DNA of 14,201 nucleotides, from NCBI GenBank assembly GCA_002372575.1, contig DFHC01000177.1, positions 2,960-17,160 of the forward strand, read 5' to 3'. A program made the translations under genes and the position numbers. Positions 7,364-14,201 of this stretch are shown one piece after another (position 1 is the stretch's first letter; each line of letters begins with the position of its first letter). This DNA is from a bacterium UBA3734 (GTDB lineage: Bacteria > Bacteroidota > Bacteroidia > Bacteroidales > Bacteroidaceae). The notes below the pieces were generated by a model. That model ran no database searches. It was not told the DNA's origin and saw only the letters and a program-made list of their open reading frames with translations.

Positions 7364-10300
7364 GTGGAAACGAGAAATCAGCGGACTTTTGAGCCCTTCA
7401 TTCGGTTTTTCGGACGATGCCTCGCCTTGCTGCTGGGCACGCTCTGTTTTTCGGCCTGTACGACGCGCAACAGCGATGCCGTTGACAGGCTGAACGACTT
7501 GGCCTACGCCCACCACTACCGCTCGCTCGATTCCACGAGAATCTATGCCGAAAAAGCCCTCAGGCTGGCTTCCGACGACGACGCACGGGCCGAGGCACTG
7601 AACCATCTTGCCTTCGTGAGCATCGTGGAGATGGACTACGACCGCGCCAAGCGACTACTCGACAGCATTTCCACCGACAACCTCATCGAGTTGCTCGTGG
7701 CCGACGTGCAATGGATGCGACTTTGCCAGCGCGAGTCGCAAAACAAGCTTTTCTACGACTATCGCGAGCAGGCCCAGCGGCGCATCCGTCGTGTGGAAGA
7801 GGAGCGCAACCGCCTTTCGCCGCATCAGTCGCGCCGCTTCGTGTATGCCCTGTCGGAGTTTTCGCTCGTGGAGTCGGTGTATTTCTACTATGTGGGACTT
7901 GCCGAGCAGTCGCGTGCGGCCATCACCGCCATCAATCTGAACGAGGAAATCGCCGGCGACACGGCGCAATTGCTCAATTATTTGTATAATGTGGGTGCGG
8001 GCGGCGTGATTGAGGCTGGGACGAAGCACGAGGTGAGCGAGCGCGAGTTTGAATACCTGCTTCGCTGCCATCAGCTGGCGAGGCGGGGCGGCTACAAATT
8101 CTTCGAGGCGCAGGCGTTGCAGGGAATGGGCGAGCATTTGGAAGACGTGGTTTTCCGCGAGCGATATTTGCGGGAAAACCTGTCGGTGGAGGGCATTATC
8201 AACCCCGACGAGATGGCCGATTCGCTCCTCGCGGGCTACTTGGCGCAGCGCGCGCTCAACCTGTTCATCGACTATGGCGACGTCTATCAGACGGCGGGCG
8301 CCTATCGCACGCTCGCGGAGTGCTACTGGGGGCTGAGCGACTATCAGTCGGCGGAAATCTGCCTGCTCAATGCGCTGAACCGCGACACGGTCATCAACCG
8401 TGCGCCCGACCTCGTGGCCAGCATCCGCGAGCAGCTGAGCCTCGTCTATTCCGCCATCAACGACAAGCCGCGCAGCGACCAAAACCGCAACCTCTACCTC
8501 GACATGCAGGAGCAGACGCGCCAAGACCGTCAGCTCGAAGCCCGCGCCGACCAGTTGCGGCAGTCGTCGCGCCAGCTGAACACGATGATTGCGGCGGTGC
8601 TCGCAGCCATTCTGCTGCTTTTGGCCCTGCTGTATTTCTTCCACCGGCTGCGCCGTCGCAACGACCAGCTCCACACCACCGACACGCTCTTGCAGCCGCT
8701 CGAATCGTGGAAGCAGCAGACACAGGCGAAAATGCACGAGTTGGAGGAGCGCGACGAGGAAATCCACGAGCAGATTGAGCAGGTGAAACTGCATATCCTG
8801 AACAACAAAAAGCGCAATTTGGAGCAGCGTGCCAAGGTGTCGCTCGTGAACAGCATCACGCCCTTCATCGACCGCATCCTGAACGAGGTGCGCCACCTGC
8901 TCCGCGACAAGGAATCGGCTTCGCGCCGGCGCGAGCGACTTGCCTACGTGGCTGAACTGACCGACAAAATCAACGAATACAACGCCGTGCTCACCGATTG
9001 GATTCAGCTGCGGCAGGGCGAGCTGAGCCTGCGCATCGAGAGTTTCCCCTTGCAGTCGCTGTTCGACATCGTGAAGCGCGGAAAAATGGCCTTCCAATTG
9101 AAAAACATTGACTTCGTGGTGGAGGACACGCGCGAAGCCGTGAAGGCCGACAAGACGCTCACGCTCTTCATGCTCAACACGATGGCCGACAACGCCCGAA
9201 AATTCACACCCGAGGGAGGCCGCGTCACGATTTCCTCGACCTCGACCGGCGATTTCGTGGAAATCTCCGTCACTGACACGGGCTGCGGAATGAGCGAGGA
9301 GCAGCTTTCCACGCTGTTCACGCATCAGCCTGCGTCGTCGCACGGCTTTGGGCTGATGAACTGCAAGGGAATCATCGACAAATACCGCAAGGTCAGCAAG
9401 ATTTTCAGCGTCTGCGAGATTTCGGCAGAGAGCGAACAGGGTAGGGGAAGCCGATTCTGGTTCCGGCTGCCGAAGGGCGTGGTTCGAGCCATCGCATTCT
9501 TGATGCTTTTCCTCGCGCCAGCCGCGAGCAGCCACGCCGCAGAACCGCTGGCCAAGGCCGCCGCCTATGCCGACAGCGCCTATTATTGCAACATCCGAGG
9601 CGACTTCGCACAGACGCTGCTCTTCGCTGACAGTTGTCGCCGACAGTTCAACGAGCACTACCAGACGATGTCGCCACGAGGCTCGCTCCTGATGCTGGAA
9701 TACGACGACGCGGCCCTTCTGCCAGCCGAATTGCAGTGGTATCGCGACAGTCTGCCGACGGACTACGACGTCATTCTCGACATCCGCAACGAAACCGCCG
9801 TCGCCGCCCTCGCGCTGCATCGCTGGGAACTCTACGCGTATAATAATAAGGTATATACACAGCTTTTCCGCGAGCTCTCTGCCGACAAGACGCTCGACAG
9901 CTACTGTCGCGTGATGCAGAAGTCGGAAACGAACAAAAACGTGGCCGTCATCCTGCTGATTTTGCTGCTTCTGGCCATTTTCCCGGCCTATTATTTCCTG
10001 TATTATCGCCATCGGCTGGCCTATCGCTACAACGTGGAGCGCATCAACCACATCAACCAAACGCTGCTGAGCGAGGCTTCTGCCGAGGAGAAACTGCGGA
10101 ATATCCGGCAGCTGTGGAAGGGGAAGTCGAAGTCGCCCGACGAAAAAGACCAGTTGCTCGACGAACTGGTGGCGCAGATTTCCGACGCGCTGCAGCGAAG
10201 CATCGAAAACGACCACCTGCAGCAGACGCACCTCGAACTGGCCGAGGACGAACTGCGCCGCTCGCAATACGAAAACGACCAGCTCCACATTAGCAATAAC

Positions 10301-10840
10301 GTCTTGGACAACTGCCTCTCGACACTGAAACACGAGACGATGTACTATCCCTCGCGCATCCGACACCTGATTTCGCCGGCCTCGGAGGGCGTTTTCGACG
10401 AGGAAAACCTGCCGGCCATCGCCGAGCTGGCCTCGTACTACAAGGAGCTTTACACCCTGCTCAGCGCGCAGGCGATGCGACAGGTCGAGGGCAAGCAGCG
10501 CATCGACCGCGAGCAACTCGAACATCTCTTTGAAATCCTTCGAAAACACGGCGGCAGCGAACCCGTGGCAACCGAAAACGGGGCTCCGCAGGGTTACGTC
10601 AGCGTTGTTGTCGGAATGCCTGCGCTGCAACTTTCCGACCGCCAGCGCACACAGCTCTTCACGCCGCTCACCGTGGATTTCGACTACTTCCTCTGCCGGC
10701 AGATTGTGCGCGACTTCGGCGAGGCCGCCAACGCCCGTGCCTGCGGCATTCAGGCCGTTTCCGAGCCCGATGCGACGGGAAAACCGCAAGAAAAAATCGT
10801 CATCACACTAACAAAACAGATATGGAACCTTTTAAAGTAA
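7364..10840 (+). CDS. Tandem sensor kinase-like lipoprotein: ATPase half fused to H-box half (DUF5112/DUF5113-like)
   Basis: The protein has 1158 residues. The N-terminus has a lipoprotein-like signal ending LCFSAC (Cys32), then an all-helical TPR-like sensory region (about 40-395) and TM1 (408-426). After a coiled coil (430-490) comes SLVNSITPFIDRIL (493-506), in the H-box position but with Asn496 in place of His. The ATP-binding domain follows: N box NTMADNARKFTP (605-616), DTGCGM (638-643) and SHGFGLMN (659-666). Residues 706-726 are hydrophobic and end SSHAAE, like a signal peptide. A second extracytoplasmic region (727-857) leads to TM3 (858-881), a coiled coil, and LKHETMYYPSRI (988-999) with His990. 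The C-terminus resembles an ATPase domain without its N and G boxes. The halves align (N496 with H990; RQ-RIE-LF with RQ-RID-LF). From memory the family corresponds to Pfam DUF5112/DUF5113 of Bacteroidales. The response regulator gene overlaps its 3' end, so it is the likely phosphate acceptor. The GTG start is the only usual one between the upstream in-frame stop (7343-7345) and the signal peptide. Confidence 0.85.
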   Translation: METRNQRTFEPFIRFFGRCLALLLGTLCFSACTTRNSDAVDRLNDLAYAHHYRSLDSTRIYAEKALRLASDDDARAEALNHLAFVSIVEMDYDRAKRLLDSISTDNLIELLVADVQWMRLCQRESQNKLFYDYREQAQRRIRRVEEERNRLSPHQSRRFVYALSEFSLVESVYFYYVGLAEQSRAAITAINLNEEIAGDTAQLLNYLYNVGAGGVIEAGTKHEVSEREFEYLLRCHQLARRGGYKFFEAQALQGMGEHLEDVVFRERYLRENLSVEGIINPDEMADSLLAGYLAQRALNLFIDYGDVYQTAGAYRTLAECYWGLSDYQSAEICLLNALNRDTVINRAPDLVASIREQLSLVYSAINDKPRSDQNRNLYLDMQEQTRQDRQLEARADQLRQSSRQLNTMIAAVLAAILLLLALLYFFHRLRRRNDQLHTTDTLLQPLESWKQQTQAKMHELEERDEEIHEQIEQVKLHILNNKKRNLEQRAKVSLVNSITPFIDRILNEVRHLLRDKESASRRRERLAYVAELTDKINEYNAVLTDWIQLRQGELSLRIESFPLQSLFDIVKRGKMAFQLKNIDFVVEDTREAVKADKTLTLFMLNTMADNARKFTPEGGRVTISSTSTGDFVEISVTDTGCGMSEEQLSTLFTHQPASSHGFGLMNCKGIIDKYRKVSKIFSVCEISAESEQGRGSRFWFRLPKGVVRAIAFLMLFLAPAASSHAAEPLAKAAAYADSAYYCNIRGDFAQTLLFADSCRRQFNEHYQTMSPRGSLLMLEYDDAALLPAELQWYRDSLPTDYDVILDIRNETAVAALALHRWELYAYNNKVYTQLFRELSADKTLDSYCRVMQKSETNKNVAVILLILLLLAIFPAYYFLYYRHRLAYRYNVERINHINQTLLSEASAEEKLRNIRQLWKGKSKSPDEKDQLLDELVAQISDALQRSIENDHLQQTHLELAEDELRRSQYENDQLHISNNVLDNCLSTLKHETMYYPSRIRHLISPASEGVFDEENLPAIAELASYYKELYTLLSAQAMRQVEGKQRIDREQLEHLFEILRKHGGSEPVATENGAPQGYVSVVVGMPALQLSDRQRTQLFTPLTVDFDYFLCRQIVRDFGEAANARACGIQAVSEPDATGKPQEKIVITLTKQIWNLLK

Positions 10841-11547
10841 TCATCGTAGAAGACGTGCCGCTCGAACTGAAAGGCACCGAAGGAATTTTCAGAAACGACA
10901 TTCCCGAGGCCGAAATCATCGGCACGGCGGAAAACGAGCAAGCCTACCTGAAGCTCCTGAAAAAGCAGGTGCCCGACCTCGTGCTGCTCGACCTTGGACT
11001 CGGCGGCTCCACCACCGTCGGCGTGGAGATTTGCCGCTACACGAAAGAGGCTCATCCGCAGGTGAAAGTGCTGATTTTCACGGGCGAAATACTCAACGAA
11101 AAACTCTGGGTAGATGTGCTCGATGCCGGTTGCGACGGCATCATCCTCAAGAGCGGCGAACTACTCACGCGCAGCGACGTTTCGAGCGTGATGGACGGCA
11201 AGACGATGGTGTTCAACGAGCCGATTCTCACGAAAATCGTGGAGCGATTCAAAACCAGCGTCGGCTCGCAGCTGATGCGTCAGGAAGCCCTCATCGACTA
11301 TGAAATCGACGAATACGACGAGCGATTCCTGCGCCACCTCGCACTGGGCTATACGAAAGAGCAAATCACGAACCTGCGCGGGATGCCTTTCGGCGTGAAA
11401 AGCCTTGAAAAGCGCCAGAACGACCTCGTGCAAAAGCTCTTTCCCGACGGCAACGGTCGTTACGGCGTGAACGCCACGCGACTGGTGGTGCGAGCCCTTG
11501 AAATGCGCATTCTCGACCTCGACAACCTTCAACCCGACGAACAATAA
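10822..11547 (+). CDS. Response regulator, receiver plus NarL-like output domain
   Basis: The protein has 241 residues. The receiver domain (about 4-125) has the acidic pair Glu10-Asp11, phosphoacceptor Asp57 in LVLLDLGL, Thr87 in IFTG and Lys110 in ILKSG, so all catalytic positions are present. Residues about 163-232 form a helical output region starting DERFLRHLALGYT, which looks like the opening of a LuxR/NarL-type helix-turn-helix but diverges after KEQITNLRG. A loop FPDGNGRYGVN lies where the recognition region should be. This resembles the Bacteroidales output domain I recall as DUF5932, and DNA binding is probable but inferred. The ATG lies inside the end of the kinase gene (19-nt overlap, another frame), so translation is probably coupled and the kinase is almost certainly its partner. 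The next gene starts 1 nt after its stop. Confidence 0.92.
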   Translation: MEPFKVIIVEDVPLELKGTEGIFRNDIPEAEIIGTAENEQAYLKLLKKQVPDLVLLDLGLGGSTTVGVEICRYTKEAHPQVKVLIFTGEILNEKLWVDVLDAGCDGIILKSGELLTRSDVSSVMDGKTMVFNEPILTKIVERFKTSVGSQLMRQEALIDYEIDEYDERFLRHLALGYTKEQITNLRGMPFGVKSLEKRQNDLVQKLFPDGNGRYGVNATRLVVRALEMRILDLDNLQPDEQ

Positions 11548-11548
11548 G

Positions 11549-12145
11549 ATGACGTACCGACGAATCGTAAACTACCTTGTGCTGGCGCTCATCGTGGCGC
11601 AGATTGCGCTCGTGCTGGTGTCGTGGCTTGTTACGGCGGCGTGGCCCGAGCTGCCCATGCACTCGCTGCTGAGCAGCGGCGGCATCCGTTGGCTCTTTGC
11701 CTCGATCACGCAAAACCTGCTCACGCCCGTGCTCGTGTGGCTGATGTTCGGCTGCATGGCATACGGCGTGCTGCGCGAGAGCGGCTTGTTGAGCCTGCGC
11801 CGTCCCTACACGTTCCGGCAGCGCTCGGCCCTGCGATTCGTTGCCGTCGAAATCTTGCTGTTTGTCGTCGTTTTGCTGCTGCTGACCCTCACTCCCCATG
11901 CGCCCTTGCTCAGCGTCACGGGCGAGCTGTTCCCGAGCAGCTTTTCCGACGGTTTGGTTCCCTTCGTGTGCCTTGCGCTCGTGGTCATGGCCGTCACTTT
12001 CGGCCTCGCAACGGGGCGGTTTTCTTCGCTCGGCAGTGTTGTCGAGGCTCTGACAAAGGGATTCTCAAAAGGCGCATCGCTCTGGCTCCTCTATATTCTG
12101 GCCGCCGAGTTTTTCGCCTCTCTCCGTTATTTTCTGGGGACTTAA
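11549..12145 (+). CDS. Small multi-pass membrane protein resembling part of an AbgT transporter
   Basis: The protein has 198 residues and about five hydrophobic segments (7-29, 52-75, 95-115, 135-155, 177-193). The stretch SLLSSGGIRWLF (39-50) followed by a membrane segment and LRESGLLS (75-82) resembles the N-terminal part of AbgT-family p-aminobenzoyl-glutamate transporters. Those are about 500 residues long, so this is under half of one. It has no frameshift or remnant downstream, so it looks like a real short protein and not a decaying one. I do not know its function. An upstream in-frame ATG at 11498 lies inside the response regulator gene and adds an unlikely polar extension. ATG at 11549 is 1 nt past that gene's stop, which argues for co-translation with the two-component system. 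It might be a third component or a target of the system. Confidence 0.7.
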   Translation: MTYRRIVNYLVLALIVAQIALVLVSWLVTAAWPELPMHSLLSSGGIRWLFASITQNLLTPVLVWLMFGCMAYGVLRESGLLSLRRPYTFRQRSALRFVAVEILLFVVVLLLLTLTPHAPLLSVTGELFPSSFSDGLVPFVCLALVVMAVTFGLATGRFSSLGSVVEALTKGFSKGASLWLLYILAAEFFASLRYFLGT

Positions 12146-12168
12146 AACATAAAATCATGTTGAAACCC

Positions 12169-12199
12169 TTGGCCGTTTCGCTTTTTAATCGTACTTTTG
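12169..12199 (+). promoter_or_regulatory. Bacteroidetes promoter for the FtsX-like permease gene
   Basis: TTG at 12169-12171 and TACTTTTG at 12192-12199 are separated by 20 nt, a full match to the -33/-7 pair. The predicted start near 12202 gives a leader of about 20 nt to ATG at 12223. The permease is therefore probably its own transcription unit, although read-through from the upstream operon remains possible. Confidence 0.8.
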
Positions 12200-12222
12200 C
12201 AGCCGTTCTGAAGAAATAAGCG

Positions 12223-13422
12223 ATGAAAGGCAACCTCATTTGGAAATTGTTGCGACAGCACGTCAGCATACCGCAGTTGGCAGGTTTTTTCCTGGCAAAC
12301 CTCGTCGGCATGACCATTATTTTGCTCGGCTGCCAGTTTTATCACGACATCAGCCCGATTTTCATGGCGGAAGACGGCTTGCTGAAGTCAGATTTTGTGG
12401 TGGTGAGCAAGAAAGTGGGCGCTATGCCGAGTCTCAACAGCCGCTCGCTCCAGTTTTCGCAAGATGAAATCGATGAGCTCAAATCGCAGGGATTCATTGA
12501 TGGAGTAGGGCAATTCACGACGGCTGAATTCAAGGTAGATGCCTCGATGAGCATAGGCGGACAGCGTGCGTTCAGCACTGAGTTGGCCTTGGAGAGTGTG
12601 CCCGACGAGTTTATCGACGTGGCGAAAGACAATTGGACGTTCAGCGAGGCCGACGCCGTGGTGCCCATTATCTTGCCGCGTAGCTATCTGGCGATGTATA
12701 ACTTCGGATTTGCCCGCAGCAGGGCTTTGCCACAGCTCAGCGAGGGCGTGGTGAGTACGATTTCTATCGACCTGCTCCTCCACGGCGGTGGTCGACAGAT
12801 GCAGTACAAAGGGCGTGTCATTGGTTTTTCGGGCAGGCTGAACGCCATTCTCGTGCCGCAGCGCTTTATGGAGATGGCCAACAGCCATTTCGCACCCGAC
12901 GCGCAGCCTTCACCTACGCGACTGCTCGTGAAAACGGGCGACCTCGCCGCCGACAATATCACGCAGTTCATTGAAGACCACGGCTACGAGGTCGAGAACG
13001 ACCGCCTCGAAGCCGAGAAAACGGCCTTTTTCCTCCGACTGCTTGTGGGCATCGTGGTGCTTGTGGGCATCGTGATTTCGTTGCTCAGCTTCTACATCCT
13101 GATGCTCAGCGTCTATCTGCTCGTACAGAAAAACGCCGACAAGCTTCAGACACTGCTGCTCATCGGACACAAGCCCTCGCAGGTGGCTTTGCCTTACCAG
13201 TTGCTTACTGTCGGGCTGAACGTGACGGTGCTGCTGATTGCGCTCGCCGTTGTGTGGATATTTCGCGCGCGCTACATGCAAATCGTGGAGACGCTTTTTC
13301 CCCTTGGAACAGCCACGACGATGCTCCCCGCCGTGCTTATAGGCCTTTTGCTGTTGCTGCTCACCACGCTCGTCAATGCGTGGGTGATTCGCAAGAAGAT
13401 TTTTTTCTTATATTTTTCATAA
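12223..13422 (+). CDS. FtsX-like ABC transporter permease without an adjacent ATPase
   Basis: The protein has 399 residues with the FtsX/MacB membrane topology: TM1 at about 17-39, a large extracytoplasmic domain (40-268), then three membrane segments (about 270-300, 320-347 and 365-387). Between TM2 and TM3 the loop QKNADKLQTLLLIGHKPSQV (302-321) matches the cytoplasmic coupling region of FtsX-type permeases, where the ATPase docks. Proteins of this class move or extract substrates such as lipoproteins, or signal across the membrane, and here the substrate cannot be told. No ATPase gene flanks it within the window: upstream is the AbgT-like gene and downstream a TonB-dependent receptor. It must share an ATPase encoded elsewhere, or act without one. 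ATG at 12223 sits suitably downstream of its promoter. Confidence 0.85.
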   Translation: MKGNLIWKLLRQHVSIPQLAGFFLANLVGMTIILLGCQFYHDISPIFMAEDGLLKSDFVVVSKKVGAMPSLNSRSLQFSQDEIDELKSQGFIDGVGQFTTAEFKVDASMSIGGQRAFSTELALESVPDEFIDVAKDNWTFSEADAVVPIILPRSYLAMYNFGFARSRALPQLSEGVVSTISIDLLLHGGGRQMQYKGRVIGFSGRLNAILVPQRFMEMANSHFAPDAQPSPTRLLVKTGDLAADNITQFIEDHGYEVENDRLEAEKTAFFLRLLVGIVVLVGIVISLLSFYILMLSVYLLVQKNADKLQTLLLIGHKPSQVALPYQLLTVGLNVTVLLIALAVVWIFRARYMQIVETLFPLGTATTMLPAVLIGLLLLLLTTLVNAWVIRKKIFFLYFS

Positions 13423-13450
13423 AAAAGTCTTTCATTTGGAAAATTATTGC

Positions 13451-13458
13451 TAAATTTG
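13451..13458 (+). promoter_or_regulatory. Promoter -7 box for the TonB-dependent receptor gene
   Basis: TAAATTTG at 13451-13458 fits TAnnTTTG. No TTG-type element lies 19-21 nt upstream; a TTTG at 13435-13438 is too close. The predicted start near 13462 gives an AT-rich leader of about 60 nt to ATG at 13522. Confidence 0.6.
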
Positions 13459-13521
13459 CACACGATTTCAAGAATCACGAACAATTTTCCTTATTTACTA
13501 ATTTAATTAATACTAAAACTT

Positions 13522-14201
13522 ATGCAGAAAAGATTGTTCTTTCTGGTTGCTATGATGCTGAGCGTTTCGACAGCCATCATGGCACAAGTTACCACGTCCA
13601 GCATGAGCGGAAAAGTCACTCTCGGCCACGAAGGCGGAGAGGAAGTAATCGGCGCAACAGTGCAAGCCGTCCACGAGCCTTCGGGAACCCGCTATGCTGC
13701 AGTGACAAACGTAGATGGACTCTTCAGCATTCAGGGTATGCGCACGGGCGGACCGTATGCCGTCACCGTGAGCTACGTGGGCTTCCAGCCTAAGACGCTG
13801 AAGGGCATCCAGCTCCAGCTGGGTGAGACCTACAATTTGCATGTTTGGCTCTCGGAAGATGCCAACGAGCTTGCTGAAGTCGTTGTCAGCGGCAAGGCTT
13901 CGAAGTTTGCCGCCGAAAAGACCGGCGCCTCGACCAACATCACGAGCCAGCAGATTACGAGTCTGCCCACCGTGAGCCGTTCGATCACCGACGTGACGCG
14001 ACTCTCGCCCTACGGCGGCAATGGAATGACCTTTGCCGGACGCGACGAGCGCACGGCCAACTTCACCATCGACGGTGCCAACTTCAACAACAACTTCGGC
14101 CTCTCCGGCGGTCTGCCTGGCGGCGGTAACCCCGTTTCGCTCGATGCCATCGAGGAGTTGCAGGTGGTGATTTCGCCCTACGACGTGCGCCAGACCAACT
14201 T
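13522..14201 (+). CDS. TonB-dependent receptor, Oar-like, N-terminal part
   Basis: The frame is open from ATG at 13522 to the window edge (226 complete codons), so the barrel is missing. MQKRLFFLVAMMLSVSTAIMA is a signal peptide with Gln22 as the likely first mature residue. Residues about 24-115 form a carboxypeptidase-regulatory-like beta-sandwich (SGKVTL, ATVQAVHEPSGTRYAAVTNVDGLFSI, VSYVGFQ), the usual N-terminal extension of Bacteroidetes receptors. From about 120 the plug domain begins (ELAEVVVSG, then SLPTVSRSITDVTRLSP, NFTIDGANFNNNFG, SLDAIEELQVVISPYDVRQ). The INGA-like TIDGANFNN pattern and the SPYDVRQ ending fit Oar/OmpA-like TonB-dependent receptors rather than classic SusC. No SusD can be seen, but the window ends here. 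Its outer-membrane substrate is unknown. Confidence 0.93.
   Translation, partial: MQKRLFFLVAMMLSVSTAIMAQVTTSSMSGKVTLGHEGGEEVIGATVQAVHEPSGTRYAAVTNVDGLFSIQGMRTGGPYAVTVSYVGFQPKTLKGIQLQLGETYNLHVWLSEDANELAEVVVSGKASKFAAEKTGASTNITSQQITSLPTVSRSITDVTRLSPYGGNGMTFAGRDERTANFTIDGANFNNNFGLSGGLPGGGNPVSLDAIEELQVVISPYDVRQTN

Noticed and set aside
7655..10789. A 1044-codon open frame on the minus strand opposite the sensor kinase gene
   Set aside because: It mirrors the codon use of the + strand gene, has no recognisable domain, is rich in His/Val/Arg as antisense frames of GC-rich genes are, and lacks a promoter. The + strand frame has clear kinase motifs and a full promoter.
11498..11548. The 17-codon N-terminal extension of the AbgT-like protein
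   Set aside because: It overlaps the response regulator gene, is polar and unlike the rest, and an ATG lies directly after the regulator stop.
12157..12219. A 20-codon ORF (MLKPLAVSLF...) just before the permease gene, possibly a leader peptide
   Set aside because: The -33 and -7 promoter elements of the permease lie inside it, so most of it would not be in the permease transcript, and nothing else supports it.
13254..13793. A 179-codon + strand frame spanning the permease end and the receptor start
   Set aside because: It crosses two genes in a different frame and shows no motif. The frame starting at 13522 has a signal peptide and receptor domains.

Overview
The window looks like a chromosomal segment of a Bacteroidales bacterium, most likely Prevotella or a close relative. 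The reasons are: Bacteroidetes-type promoters (TAnnTTTG at -7, sometimes with TTG/TTTG about 20 nt upstream) ahead of several genes instead of E. coli-type boxes; no strong Shine-Dalgarno sequences; a galK plus sugar-MFS pair; a GH84 hexosaminidase with the short C-terminal tail common in Prevotella secreted proteins; a GIN-domain lipoprotein; and an Oar-like TonB-dependent receptor. No rRNA, tRNA, CRISPR array, insertion sequence or phage gene was seen, and no gap between genes exceeds about 170 bases.

Layout. Positions 1-144 (+) are the end of galactokinase. It is followed by a FucP/GluP-type sugar transporter (259-1530, +), and together they form a galactose-use unit. A 13-bp hairpin at 1552-1584 separates this unit from a minus-strand block. 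In transcription order that block is a YpfJ-type zinc metallopeptidase (7247-6372), a GIN/DUF2807 lipoprotein (6204-5476), a large secreted GH84 beta-N-acetylglucosaminidase with discoidin-like modules (5361-2086), and smpB (2073-1588), which starts 12 nt after the GH84 gene.

From 7364 (+) a signalling operon begins. Its first gene encodes an 1158-residue protein made of two sensor-kinase-like halves, joined by a segment that resembles a signal peptide. Next come a response regulator, overlapping it by 19 nt, and a small multi-pass membrane protein resembling part of an AbgT transporter, 1 nt further on. Two genes follow with promoters of their own: an FtsX-like permease with no ATPase gene beside it in this window (12223-13422), and a TonB-dependent receptor that runs off the window end (13522-14201).

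The most interesting item is the double kinase. Its first half keeps a recognisable ATP-binding domain but has Asn where the phosphorylatable His should be. Its second half keeps a His in an H-box-like segment but has lost its ATP-binding motifs. The two halves align with each other, so this looks like a duplicated and fused kinase whose copies decayed in complementary ways. It may phosphorylate across its own halves before passing phosphate to the adjacent regulator. This gene also appears to be leaderless, with a GTG start 5 nt after its -7 box.
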